Shown here: positions 50,728-59,046 of the stretch, piece after piece | Layout of the letters: each line of letters starts with the position of its first letter | How positions within the stretch are numbered: position 1 is the first letter of the stretch | Assembly (NCBI GenBank): GCA_017555085.1 | Contig: JAFZHD010000039.1 | Coordinates: 1-64,000 of the forward strand | DNA: 64,000 bases | From: Muribaculaceae bacterium | GTDB lineage: Bacteria > Bacteroidota > Bacteroidia > Bacteroidales > Muribaculaceae | Direction of reading: 5' to 3' | Made by a program: the position numbers and the translations under genes | The notes under the pieces: model-generated | Told to the model about the DNA's origin: nothing | Databases searched by the model: none | Seen by the model: the letters and a program-made list of their open reading frames with translations, nothing else

Positions 50728-53487
50728 TTAGAGTGATGCTTTCACTGTCTTGCGGCCGTCGGCTGTGTCAACGATGATGACAAACAAACCTTTGCCGAGA
50801 CGAGACAATGAGATTGTTTGAGTGCCGTCAATGTTACTGTCAAACAATGTGCCGAGTTCGGCACCTGCGGCATTGATAGCCTTAACAGTTACATTTGAAC
50901 CGTTGTTTGTAACAACAAGGTTGCCGTCAACAACTTTGACAGAATTGTCGTTGTTGTCAATGCTTTCAATGCTTGTTCCTTCGCCGCGATATACAGCAGA
51001 GATAACGGGTGAATAGTCGGTTTTAGCCGAGCCGTCAACGGTGTTGTAAGTACCGATAACGCGCATGTAGTAAGTGGTGCCCTCAATGAGGTTTTTGCTT
51101 GCCACTTTCATTTCACCTGACTTAACCTTAACTTGCCAAACGGCGGGAGCGCAGTCTTCAAAGTAGCGGTTGCGGTTAAAAGAAGTGCTGTTGTTTACCT
51201 CGATAGTCACTTTGTAGATGCCTTCGGTGGGTGTTGCTTTAACGATATCTTCTGAACGGAATTCGCCGCCGTCAACAGGGAAGAGGATAGTTGGTGTTTG
51301 AGGAATCATTGCCTCGGTTGTGAAGGTGGTGACATCGCTGAAAATCTGTTCGTTTCCGCGCCAATAACTCAATCGTGCGTAGTATGTAGTATACGCGCCG
51401 AGTTTGCATGCGGGCACTTTTGCCGAGATTTTGTAGGTCCAACTTGTGTGAATAATAGCACCTTCTTCAAATGTGGGTGATGTTGAGATTTGCATCTTCA
51501 CTTCGCGGCCTTCGGTTACAAAATTCCAAGAAACTTCGGGGGCGAGTTCAACATTTGTTGCTCCGTGAGCGGGATATACGATAGACAAAATCAATGGTGT
51601 AACGCCTCTCACTTGTGAGATACCGTCGCTATAACCGTTGCCGCATGAGCGAACACGCCAATAGAGTTTTGTGTCAACGGGTACATGTTCCAACTCGGTT
51701 GTTGAGCAAGAGTTGGTGTGGCACAAGCGAGTGTAAAGCAATTTCTTGAAATCTTTGTCGCTTGCAACTTCGAGAATGTAGGCCGATGCATTTTCAACTG
51801 CTTCCCATTGGAATTCAAAAGGTGCTTCCAATGTTGCGTTGTCGGCAGGGTATGTAAGTGCGGGAGCGGGCATTGCTTGCACAGGTTTGTCAATGAAGAT
51901 AGGTGAATATTCGTTGCCGTAGCGGTCGAGTACGCACACTGCATAGGTGTATCCGCTGAGGAGTTTTTCGGGAATAGTGTATGATGTTTCATAAGTTGTG
52001 CCCAACAAATACTCTACATCGCAACTGAAATTCATGATAGGGAGTGAAGTGGGGACAGCATACACTGTGTAGCGCACATTGTCAAAACCTTTCCACATCA
52101 ATTTATCTCCGTCGCGAGTGAATTCACTGATTGAACCAGGGTTGTAGCCGGGCTTGAATGTCATGGCAGGAACCAATGCGGGAGTGTTGAACACTGTGGT
52201 TTTGAGATAGTGAGCAAAGAGGGGCGAATTTTTGTAAAGATATTTACAAGAGTAGAAGATTGAGCCGGGAGCACCATCAACCGATGATGAACGGTTGAGG
52301 CGAACTTGGTTGGCAAATTCCTCATAAGAACTGCTGTTCGGACCTGATGCTTTGGGTTGGAGAGTTTCGTTGATGTTCATTTCGCGGAGACTCATTGATT
52401 GGGGAGTATAGCCGGCATCGTTCTTAGTGAGAGAAGAGATAGAATGGCTTGAATAGAAGTGGCGATTAAATTTAGCCGCAATCTTACCCCACCAAGGAGC
52501 GATTTTACCGTAGTCGGTAGAGTAGCCTATTGTCCAATAGATTTGGGGAGAGATATAGTCGATAGTTTGGCTTGCAAGCCATGCGATGGGGTCAGAGAAG
52601 ATAGAGTTGTATTGCCAGTCGCTGCCAGAAGGACAAGGTGTGATGCCATATTTAGAGGCATGAGTGGTTGATGTACAAGATACGCCGGCAGGTGAGATAC
52701 CAAAACGCACCCAAGGCTTTTCTTCTTGAATCATATTGTAAACGGCAGCAACCATTTTGTTTACATTTTCACGGCGCCAATCGTTGTGTGAGAGTTTGCC
52801 GCCAGTGGCTTTGTAAGCATCATAAAGGTCTCCGTCACCGCTTGAATCTTTGGGGGTGCCTGAAAGGTAGAAGTAGTCGTCAAACAACACGCCGTCGATG
52901 TCATAGTTTTGAACGATTTCGCGAATAACTTTCACAATTTGGTCGGTAACTTCGGGGATACCAGGGTTGAGGATACTTGCACCATCAACATCAAGCAGCC
53001 ATTCGGGATTGGTTTCGCGATAGCATTTGGGTGTGCCGTCCCATTGGTTTACAACCGATTCATAACGGTAGGGGTTTACCCATGCGTGACATTCCATACC
53101 GCGTTTGTGACACTCGGCAACAACCCATTCGAGGGGGTCCCAACCGGGATCCATGCCGCGCTCGCCAACCAAGTCGGTTGACCAAGGCTCATAACTTGAT
53201 TTATACATAGCATCACAACGGCTGCGCACTTGAAAGTTGATGGCATTCATGTTGTTGATAGCAAGAGAGTCGAGCAAAGCGGTCATTTGCGCTTTCTGTT
53301 GAGAGATTTGCAACGCGTTACCAGTTTCGGTAACAGTGGTGCTTGGCCAGTCAAGTTGCCACACAGTAGCAACCCATGCGCTACGCATTTCGCGTTTTAC
53401 GGGGGCATCGGCAGCCATTACTTGGGCCGATGTTGCTGTAATTGCCAATGCTGTAAGCATGGCGGTCAAGATGTTTCGAAGTTTCAT
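50728..53487 (-). CDS. Secreted GH10-like (GHL10/DUF187) glycoside hydrolase
   Basis: A 919-residue exported protein. The ATG at 53487 gives a signal peptide (residues 1-25, ending QVMA); a further ATG at 53532 overlaps the promoter box. Residues 33-400 form the glycosyl-hydrolase-like 10 domain: REMRSAWVATVWQLDWP, FQVRSRCDAMY, and HAWVNPYRYE mark it, with DGVLFDDYFY likely containing catalytic acids. Fibronectin-like domains follow (about 420-840), and the last 80 residues resemble a type IX-style sorting domain (ending ..KGLFVIIVDTADGRK). The target polysaccharide is unknown. It is a single-gene unit. Confidence 0.88.
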   Translation of the reverse strand: MKLRNILTAMLTALAITATSAQVMAADAPVKREMRSAWVATVWQLDWPSTTVTETGNALQISQQKAQMTALLDSLAINNMNAINFQVRSRCDAMYKSSYEPWSTDLVGERGMDPGWDPLEWVVAECHKRGMECHAWVNPYRYESVVNQWDGTPKCYRETNPEWLLDVDGASILNPGIPEVTDQIVKVIREIVQNYDIDGVLFDDYFYLSGTPKDSSGDGDLYDAYKATGGKLSHNDWRRENVNKMVAAVYNMIQEEKPWVRFGISPAGVSCTSTTHASKYGITPCPSGSDWQYNSIFSDPIAWLASQTIDYISPQIYWTIGYSTDYGKIAPWWGKIAAKFNRHFYSSHSISSLTKNDAGYTPQSMSLREMNINETLQPKASGPNSSSYEEFANQVRLNRSSSVDGAPGSIFYSCKYLYKNSPLFAHYLKTTVFNTPALVPAMTFKPGYNPGSISEFTRDGDKLMWKGFDNVRYTVYAVPTSLPIMNFSCDVEYLLGTTYETSYTIPEKLLSGYTYAVCVLDRYGNEYSPIFIDKPVQAMPAPALTYPADNATLEAPFEFQWEAVENASAYILEVASDKDFKKLLYTRLCHTNSCSTTELEHVPVDTKLYWRVRSCGNGYSDGISQVRGVTPLILSIVYPAHGATNVELAPEVSWNFVTEGREVKMQISTSPTFEEGAIIHTSWTYKISAKVPACKLGAYTTYYARLSYWRGNEQIFSDVTTFTTEAMIPQTPTILFPVDGGEFRSEDIVKATPTEGIYKVTIEVNNSTSFNRNRYFEDCAPAVWQVKVKSGEMKVASKNLIEGTTYYMRVIGTYNTVDGSAKTDYSPVISAVYRGEGTSIESIDNNDNSVKVVDGNLVVTNNGSNVTVKAINAAGAELGTLFDSNIDGTQTISLSRLGKGLFVIIVDTADGRKTVKASL

Positions 53488-53529
53488 TCTGATATGATAA
53501 TAGTTTAAATTATTTTTCGGTTTTAACTG

Positions 53530-53537
53530 CAAAGATA
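53530..53537 (-). promoter_or_regulatory. Promoter box of the GH10-like gene
   Basis: Minus-strand TATCTTTG, a full -7 match, 42 bases before the ATG at 53487. No clear -33 box. Confidence 0.5.
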
Positions 53538-53611
53538 GTCATAAATATCGGTAATATAGTGAAATATAGCCGAGTTAACCAAAATTAATTAAGGCGCACG
53601 GTGTAGTTGTT

Positions 53612-53645
53612 AAAAAAAAAGACAACGACCGTAGGGCCGTTGTCT
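53612..53645 (-). terminator. Terminator of the orphan membrane protein gene
   Basis: Stem AGACAACG/CGTTGTCT (53620-53627 with 53638-53645, extended by further pairing) then a run of T on the minus strand. Nearly the same hairpin occurs at 54472-54504. Confidence 0.8.
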
Positions 53646-53667
53646 ATATTGGTGAATAGGATGTAGA

Positions 53668-54318
53668 TTAGTAATCCCAAGTAAGAGGCTCGGCTATTTC
53701 AAATGTGAAAATTGGATTGCCTTCTTGAAAAACAGGGACTTGGATTTTTATGGATTTGGCTGTTTTAGCCCGATTGATAAACTTAGATGCGTTTTGGATA
53801 AACAAAGTTTCAGTGCTTCCATCTGATGGGTGTTTTGTGTGGAATTTTATTGGCTCATCATCGTCAAATCTTACTGAAATACGTTGAGAAACATTGTACT
53901 CGCTTGGGAGAAGTTGACCATTTGTGATAGTTAATATAACATCTGTTCCATATTTTTGCATATAACGAACAGTTATTTTTAGTGATGAACCGCCTTGATA
54001 TGGAAAGTCAAAATCAAATTCATTATCACTCATGATTGTTTTCCACACATTTTTTGTGTCAGTCATTTGGTCGATAGACTCAGATTCTTCCCATTTAGAA
54101 CCGTCATTTGAGTTTATCTTAGCAGGAACTTCAGCGACGGTTTCTTCAGATTCAGAACTTGATACATTTTCATCACAAGTTGCAATCATCGAAAGGGCAA
54201 TTGTAACAAATACAAAAATTGCAATGGCACCTAAACAAGATTTACCTTTTGATTTTCTTTTTGCCTCAGAACAAGACTGTGGCTTGTTTTCGTTTTCTTG
54301 TAGCATGTTTATACTCAT
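53668..54318 (-). CDS. Hypothetical membrane-anchored protein, AT-rich orphan
   Basis: A 216-residue protein. The start at 54318 is chosen because an ATG at 54369 is upstream of the promoter box. A Lys-rich cytoplasmic N-terminus (about 1-26) precedes one hydrophobic span (about 28-46), then an acidic Ser/Glu linker (about 50-80), then a beta-rich domain (about 85-216) with VRFDDDEPIKFH and IKIQVPVF. This looks like a signal-anchored periplasmic domain. The pattern recalls small proteins found on mobile elements, but no family can be named. Base composition is clearly more AT-rich than neighbouring glnA, and near-identical terminator hairpins flank the gene on both sides. Confidence 0.65.
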   Translation of the reverse strand: MSINMLQENENKPQSCSEAKRKSKGKSCLGAIAIFVFVTIALSMIATCDENVSSSESEETVAEVPAKINSNDGSKWEESESIDQMTDTKNVWKTIMSDNEFDFDFPYQGGSSLKITVRYMQKYGTDVILTITNGQLLPSEYNVSQRISVRFDDDEPIKFHTKHPSDGSTETLFIQNASKFINRAKTAKSIKIQVPVFQEGNPIFTFEIAEPLTWDY

Positions 54319-54342
54319 AATAACTATGATTAAATTAAATAT

Positions 54343-54377
54343 GTGAAAGTTTTGTGCAAATGTACACAAACTTTCAC
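54343..54377. promoter_or_regulatory. Inverted repeat over the orphan gene promoter, operator-like
   Basis: The left arm GTGAAAGTTTTGTG and right arm CACAAACTTTCAC are complementary except for one extra T, and the centre contains the predicted -7 box TACATTTG (minus strand, 54364-54357). A transcript starting here would contain only half the repeat, so a protein-binding operator is more likely than a terminator. Confidence 0.5.
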
Positions 54378-54471
54378 CCCCCCCTAATTTTTAACATACA
54401 TTAACTTCGTGTGATTATTATGTGCGAAATCTTAATTTGTGATTGATGTGATATTTGTCCATTTTTGCCAC

Positions 54472-54504
54472 AAAAAAAGACAACGACTTTGTGGGCCGTT
54501 GTCT
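54472..54504 (-). terminator. Terminator of glnA
   Basis: Stem AGACAACG/CGTTGTCT (54478-54485 with 54497-54504) then a run of seven T on the minus strand, 31 bases past the stop. It is very similar to the hairpin at 53612-53645. Confidence 0.8.
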
Positions 54505-54534
54505 ATGATGAATGATGTGCTTTGTTGCAAAAGA

Positions 54535-56037
54535 TTATCCGCAGTGGAAATAGCGTTTAACAAGTTTGAGCATTTCTTCTTGGTTGCCTTCAACTTCGCT
54601 GCGGAGAGTTTTGTCGCCATAAGAGCGCAATTTCTTGATGATGCCGTCAATCATTGCGGGAGAGAACACATTGTAGGCTTCGAAGATGGCGCGTTGGCTG
54701 TTGAGGCAGTCGGCCGATGCTTCGCAACTGTCGGGGAGTTGTGCGAGGCCTTTGAGTTTGTCTTCGTTCTCTTTTTGGTGAATGTTGACATTAACATAAG
54801 TTTTTTCGGCGATTTCGAGTGCGTTGTCAAGTTCGAAGCCGTGGCGGCAAGCAACAGCAAGACCGGCGATGAGTTGGTAGATGTCGGCCGAGCCGTCGGG
54901 CGAACGCATTTCTACTGTCTGTTTTTGTGTAGTGTCGTAGTTGCTTGGTGCTTCAAGCGGGTTGGCAATTTGACACATGTCGCTCTTAGCAGCCCAACCA
55001 AGGGGAACGCGCACCAATACAGAGCGGTTGCGGTCGCCCCAACAAATGTTGGTGGGTGCTTCTTGGTGGGGAACAAGGCGGAAATATGATGTGGGGTTGG
55101 TGTTGCCAAATGCTGTGATTGAGGGCGCAAGTTGCATCATGCCGGCGATGGCGCGGCGAGCAGTTGCAGAGAGAATGCCGTTGTCGAGCATTTGGTTTTG
55201 GCCGTCTTTAACAATGCGCATGTGAACATGCAAGCCCGAACCGGCTTTTCCAGCAGTGATTTTGGGTGCAAAAGTGATGTCGTAGCCTAATTGATATGCA
55301 AGGTTGCGGATAATCCATTTTGCAATCATTAATTGGTCGGCAGCATCTTCGGCATTGACGGGGAGGAATTCGATTTCGTTTTGCTCATAAATCATGCCGT
55401 CGATAGTGAAGTTGCCCACTTCTGAGTGGCCATATTTGATTTGGCCGCCTGCTTGTGCAATGTAGGCCATACATTGAGTGCGAAACTCGTTAAACTTGGC
55501 ATAAGGTGCCGATTCGTGATAACCTTTTTGGTCGGTTGCGGCAAACATTTCGTCGTCGGGAGCAATTACATAGTATTCCAATTCGCCCATGGCTTGGAAC
55601 TCCATTCCGGTAACCTGTTTGAAGGCGCGGCATGCTTTGCGAAGGGTGTTTTCGGGTGAACTTTCAAGGGGTTCGCCGTCTTTGTTGAAATATGAGCAAA
55701 GCATTGAGAGCGTGGGAATTTCGGCAAACGGGTCGAAAAACGCAGTTGAGAAACGGGGAAGTACATAGAGGTCGCTACTACCGGCTTCGATGAAGGGGAA
55801 GAGGCTTGAACCGTCAACGCGTTCGCCACATGTGAGAATGGCGTCGAGATATGCGAGGTTGTTGATGACGAAATTAAGGGTTTTCAAACGGCCGTCGGCT
55901 GCAGGATACATAAAATTGACCATCTGAATTTGATTTTCAGTGATAAATCTTATAATATCGGCCTTTGTAAATTCTTTGGCGGGTTTGCCCAAATAAGCGA
56001 CAACCTTATTGGGGTTTAGTGCTAATTCTTTGTTCAT
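54535..56037 (-). CDS. glnA: Glutamine synthetase (type I fold)
   Basis: A 500-residue glutamine synthetase, ligating ammonia to glutamate with ATP. The beta-grasp N-terminal domain spans about 15-110 and the catalytic domain 115-495. Metal-ligand and substrate motifs include MGELEYYVI near 146-154, NEIEFLP near 221-227, KITAGKAGSGLHVHM near 263-277 (the His-containing ammonium loop), NRSVLVRVP near 341-349 and the late VEMRSPDGSADIYQLIAG near 376-393. Length and motifs fit the GSI-like enzymes of Bacteroidales rather than the ~730-residue GSIII. It has its own promoter and terminator. Confidence 0.92.
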   Translation of the reverse strand: MNKELALNPNKVVAYLGKPAKEFTKADIIRFITENQIQMVNFMYPAADGRLKTLNFVINNLAYLDAILTCGERVDGSSLFPFIEAGSSDLYVLPRFSTAFFDPFAEIPTLSMLCSYFNKDGEPLESSPENTLRKACRAFKQVTGMEFQAMGELEYYVIAPDDEMFAATDQKGYHESAPYAKFNEFRTQCMAYIAQAGGQIKYGHSEVGNFTIDGMIYEQNEIEFLPVNAEDAADQLMIAKWIIRNLAYQLGYDITFAPKITAGKAGSGLHVHMRIVKDGQNQMLDNGILSATARRAIAGMMQLAPSITAFGNTNPTSYFRLVPHQEAPTNICWGDRNRSVLVRVPLGWAAKSDMCQIANPLEAPSNYDTTQKQTVEMRSPDGSADIYQLIAGLAVACRHGFELDNALEIAEKTYVNVNIHQKENEDKLKGLAQLPDSCEASADCLNSQRAIFEAYNVFSPAMIDGIIKKLRSYGDKTLRSEVEGNQEEMLKLVKRYFHCG

Positions 56038-56070
56038 ATTAATATAATGTTAGGTTTTGTGTTATGCTTG

Positions 56071-56078
56071 CAAAGTTA
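56071..56078 (-). promoter_or_regulatory. glnA promoter box
   Basis: Minus-strand TAACTTTG, a full -7 match, 33 bases before the ATG at 56037. No clear -33 box, which can mark an activator-dependent promoter. Confidence 0.5.
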
Positions 56079-56110
56079 CAATAATTTGTGAAACAATAAT
56101 AGTATAACAA

Positions 56111-56368
56111 TTATAAATTGACTTTGGCATATATGACTAATGCGATGTGGACGATGATGAGCAGCGGAATGAGAATTGTAAATTTCTTGTGGCGGGTTTT
56201 GTGGCGAAATGTTTTCATCGCAGTGTATGCACCGATGCTTCCGCCTATTGTGGCGAGTAGCAACAGCGTGTTTTCAGATATGCGCCACTTGCTGCGTCTG
56301 GCCTTGTATTTGTCGATGGCAAATGCAGAAAAGGCAATGAGGTTGATTATAATAATGTAAAAGACCAT
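56111..56368 (-). CDS. DUF1294 family small membrane protein
   Basis: An 85-residue protein with two to three hydrophobic helices (about 2-18, 33-52 and 63-82) joined by a basic loop (DKYKARRSKWRIS near 19-31). The pattern FAIDKYKARRSKWRISE followed by LLLLATIGGSIGA is the DUF1294 signature; in some proteins this domain is fused to a cold-shock domain, here it is alone. Function unknown. It is on the same strand as rubrerythrin but separated from it by a hairpin. Confidence 0.85.
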   Translation of the reverse strand: MVFYIIIINLIAFSAFAIDKYKARRSKWRISENTLLLLATIGGSIGAYTAMKTFRHKTRHKKFTILIPLLIIVHIALVIYAKVNL

Positions 56369-56386
56369 TATGGGCTAATGATATTG

Positions 56387-56428
56387 AAAAGCGACACCAG
56401 TCCGAGGTGTGTCGGTCGGGTGTCGCTT
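56387..56428 (-). terminator. Hairpin after the rubrerythrin gene
   Basis: The 10-bp stem AAGCGACACC/GGTGTCGCTT (56389-56398 with 56419-56428) lies 22 bases past the stop, with a short T-run. Confidence 0.65.
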
Positions 56429-56449
56429 GTGTCGAATGTTGACTATCTA

Positions 56450-56989
56450 TTAATAGTTTTCGGCTTTGATTTGGAAGTATGCTTGGGGGTGTTTGCACAC
56501 GGGGCACATAGCGGGGGCTTTTTTGCCGATAACGATGTGGCCGCAGTTAGAGCATTCCCACACACAGTCGCCTTCGCGAGAGAATACGAGTTCGCCTTCT
56601 ACATTAGCGAGGAGTTTGCGGTAGCGTGCTTCGTGTTCTTTTTCGATTTTACCTACCATGTCAAAGAGAGCAGCGATTTTGTTGAAACCTTCTTCGCGTG
56701 CTTCTTGTGCCATGCGGTCATACATGTCGGTCCATTCATAATTTTCGCCTTCAGCTGCATCAAGGAGGTTTTGAGCAGTTGTGGGGATACCTTCGTCATG
56801 GAGAAGTTTGAACCAGATTTTAGCGTGTTCTTTTTCGTTGTTGGCAGTTTCTTCAAAGATGTTAGCGATTTGAACATAACCTTCTTTGCGGGCTTGTGAT
56901 GCATAGTAAGTGTATTTGTTGCGGGCCATAGATTCGCCAGCAAATGCATCTTGGAGATTTTTTTCGGTTTTTGAACCTTTCAATTCCAT
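56450..56989 (-). CDS. rbr: Rubrerythrin
   Basis: A 179-residue peroxide reductase found in anaerobes. A ferritin-like diiron domain (about 1-140) with ExxH motifs (NNEKEH near 51-56, KIEKEHE near 114-120) is followed by a C-terminal rubredoxin domain, whose iron ligands are C146, C149, C162 and C165 (CSNCG and CPVC). It detoxifies peroxide using electrons from reduced NAD or ferredoxin carriers. It complements the OxyR/Dps genes nearby in oxygen defence, although it is not adjacent to them. Confidence 0.96.
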   Translation of the reverse strand: MELKGSKTEKNLQDAFAGESMARNKYTYYASQARKEGYVQIANIFEETANNEKEHAKIWFKLLHDEGIPTTAQNLLDAAEGENYEWTDMYDRMAQEAREEGFNKIAALFDMVGKIEKEHEARYRKLLANVEGELVFSREGDCVWECSNCGHIVIGKKAPAMCPVCKHPQAYFQIKAENY

Positions 56990-57030
56990 AGTTTCTATTT
57001 TTTATTGGTTAATATTGGGTTGATTTTTGT

Positions 57031-58293
57031 TTATGGCTGATAATAGATAGGAATGCAGCGCATGAGGTAGTCGCGCGCTTTTTCCCAGGGAATGTAAATG
57101 CTATTGTCGTTGGGTAATATCTCAACGGGCTGTTCGTTGTGGTCGATGCGAACATAGTGTTTACCATTGGCGGTACTGAACAATATGATTTGCAAGTTGG
57201 CCGACATTGGTACAACATTAAAGTCTTTCCAATGTTTGGCAACGGTGTCAAAATAATTTGTCTTGTAGTTGCAACTGTTCAGACGCATGAGCGAGAGCAG
57301 AGGCATGAGCGTTTCGGCGTGGCCAAATCGCAACACTGCTTTTTCGCCGATAGTGCCGTCAACAGCGGCATCGGTGGTGCTGATGAGGTCAAGCAACAAT
57401 GGTGATGCTATGTCGGCCGGAATGGTTGAGAGTGTGGTAGATGTGCGTTGCAGATATTGTCGCAAGTTGAAGCACGACCAAAGGCGGTTGTACTCGTCGG
57501 CACTGAAAAATTGTGATGCGTCACAATCGATCATCATCGCGCTCATGCCGGCGATTACATAGTATTGTGCGAGCGCCAACGACTCTGACTCTTTATCGCT
57601 TAGCAGATAGTTGAAGCCAAGAACGCGGCGGAGCGGTTCGAGAGGAATGGCTTTGGCGATGTATTGGTCGTAGGGCTGCTTATAGATGGCTTCTTCGCTG
57701 AATTGCTGATACTCGGGGTCAACATCAAATGGTCGCATGAGCGGCGAGGTGCTGCGGCCCGATGTGGCGGTCAACTCAATGCGGTTGTTTAGGCGTGTGA
57801 GTTGATGAGTAAATGAGTTCATACTCATGATGCATCGCGGCGAGTATGATGATATGGCTTTGATGTTTGCGCCTTTGAACACCGACTGATAGCGGGCATA
57901 CATGCGTGAAGCAATTCCGCGTTGTTCGGCCATGCCGAGCGAGTCGAGTGCGCCCCATTGACCGCGGCTGCGCTCAATGGCAAGACTGGTGTAGCGGAGC
58001 ATCGTGCGTCCGAGAGGGGTGATGGTGCCCAATGAGTCGGCCGCTTCAAGCGCGAGTTTCATCATTGTGCAGTGGGTTGCCGATGCAGGGTAGCGCGAAC
58101 CGTGACGGCCCACATGGTTGATAAATACGGGCGTGAGCGAGTCGGGATAGGCAACGGTTTGCTGCGGAGCGGGATATGGTCGCAAACTGCCCTGGCAACA
58201 GTCGTTGTTGTAGGCTGTGGCGGTGGGGTCAATGGCGTGGCCAATGACTACCGACATAATTGTGCAGGTTATGAAAAATAAAACGCGACGCAT
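57031..58293 (-). CDS. MINPP-type histidine phosphatase (phytase-like)
   Basis: A 420-residue exported phosphatase (signal peptide about 1-20). The phosphate-binding motif is RHGSRYP at 63-69 and the proton-donor region reads FGHAETLMPL near 325-334, with HAE in place of the HD of classic acid phytases. RHGxRYP plus HAE is the mark of multiple inositol polyphosphate phosphatases, such as that of Bacteroides thetaiotaomicron. It should release phosphate from phytate or other inositol phosphates in the periplasm or on the surface. The length fits the bacterial group. It is a single gene read from a promoter that overlaps a divergent gene. Confidence 0.87.
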   Translation of the reverse strand: MRRVLFFITCTIMSVVIGHAIDPTATAYNNDCCQGSLRPYPAPQQTVAYPDSLTPVFINHVGRHGSRYPASATHCTMMKLALEAADSLGTITPLGRTMLRYTSLAIERSRGQWGALDSLGMAEQRGIASRMYARYQSVFKGANIKAISSYSPRCIMSMNSFTHQLTRLNNRIELTATSGRSTSPLMRPFDVDPEYQQFSEEAIYKQPYDQYIAKAIPLEPLRRVLGFNYLLSDKESESLALAQYYVIAGMSAMMIDCDASQFFSADEYNRLWSCFNLRQYLQRTSTTLSTIPADIASPLLLDLISTTDAAVDGTIGEKAVLRFGHAETLMPLLSLMRLNSCNYKTNYFDTVAKHWKDFNVVPMSANLQIILFSTANGKHYVRIDHNEQPVEILPNDNSIYIPWEKARDYLMRCIPIYYQP

Positions 58294-58315
58294 ATTCGTT
58301 ATATAATATATCGCT

Positions 58316-58345
58316 CAAAATTACAAAATGGCATTGGACTTACAA
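58316..58345 (-). promoter_or_regulatory. Promoter of the MINPP-type phosphatase gene
   Basis: Minus-strand TTT(T)G boxes: CAAA on the plus strand at 58343-58346 is the -33 box, 19 bases away from TAATTTTG (58323-58316). The -33 box lies inside the first codons of the divergent TPR gene. Confidence 0.7.
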
Positions 58346-58603
58346 AAAATTAATGCATTTATTTGTGAAAATCGTATCGAAGATGCGATAAACGTGCTCA
58401 ATCAGCACATCGCCGAACATGGCGATGATGATGTGGCATTGTATGAGCGTGGCAAGTTGTATTGGCGCATTGGCGACCGTCGCAGTGCTATTACCGACTA
58501 TAACGCGGCCGTCGCAGTCAATCCCGATAGCCCTGCGCGTCGGGCTTTGGAAATGTCAACCGATATCATGAATTTTTTTAACCCCGATTTGTTGAACCCA
58601 TAG
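58328..58603 (+). CDS. Small TPR protein
   Basis: A 91-residue soluble protein made of about two tetratricopeptide-type helix pairs (residues 7-36 and 41-74; the run DDVALYERGKLYWRIGD is a typical repeat). It has no signal peptide. Such small TPR units mediate protein contacts; no partner can be inferred. It is divergent from the phosphatase gene, and no clear promoter box is seen for it. Confidence 0.8.
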   Translation: MALDLQKINAFICENRIEDAINVLNQHIAEHGDDDVALYERGKLYWRIGDRRSAITDYNAAVAVNPDSPARRALEMSTDIMNFFNPDLLNP

Positions 58604-58636
58604 GGGATAAAGGTTTGTCGGGAGTGTGGTGTGTGT

Positions 58637-58885
58637 TTACCACAATGTGAGTTGCACCGATGGTGTGGCTGCTTTTTGGAAATATATGGCTTGTTCTTGT
58701 GCCCAACCTTGGGTGCGGTTGCGGATGTGAAGTTTAATCAACCCCATTTTGTCGCTGAGTTTTTCGCGAAGTTGTTTGATGATTTGTGCAATAGAGGTGA
58801 TGCCGCTGAATTGCATTGAAAGAATTGTGTTGCCTTGTTGTTGAACGGTAGCAAAGATGATGTCGGTGTTGTTGATGGTAGCCAT
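58637..58885 (-). CDS. Conserved small hypothetical protein
   Basis: An 82-residue soluble protein. The start at 58885 is chosen because the frame extends to 58930 but the promoter box lies at 58920-58913. It has a beta-hairpin pattern at the start (NTDIIFATVQQQG), an amphipathic helix (about 33-50) and a final strand ending LTLW. No family is recognised, but its own promoter and compact fold suggest it is real. Confidence 0.7.
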   Translation of the reverse strand: MATINNTDIIFATVQQQGNTILSMQFSGITSIAQIIKQLREKLSDKMGLIKLHIRNRTQGWAQEQAIYFQKAATPSVQLTLW

Positions 58886-58912
58886 ATTGTATTGTTTTTT
58901 TTGATTGTGGTA

Positions 58913-58920
58913 CAAATTTA
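58913..58920 (-). promoter_or_regulatory. Promoter box of the small protein gene
   Basis: Minus-strand TAAATTTG, a full -7 match, 27 bases before the ATG at 58885. It rules out an upstream start at 58930. Confidence 0.5.
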
Positions 58921-58986
58921 GGTATACCATTGGGCAAGGTTGTTTCGCTTGTCAGTAAAGAAAAGTTAAAAACGCAATTTTCGGGA

Positions 58987-59018
58987 CAAAAAAGAACGCC
59001 ATCGGTGTGATGGCGTTC
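58987..59018 (-). terminator. Terminator of adk
   Basis: Stem GAACGCCATC/GATGGCGTTC with a 5-base loop (58994-59018), then a run of T on the minus strand, 29 bases past the stop. Confidence 0.85.
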
Positions 59019-59046
59019 GGGGATAGTATTGTGTTTTGTAGGTCGA

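Noticed and set aside
54439-55089. 216-codon plus-strand frame opposite glnA
   Set aside because: It crosses the glnA terminator and runs antisense to the conserved catalytic domain; composition is atypical.
58886-58930. Upstream ATG start for the small protein at 58637-58885
   Set aside because: The predicted -7 box lies between this ATG and the chosen one.
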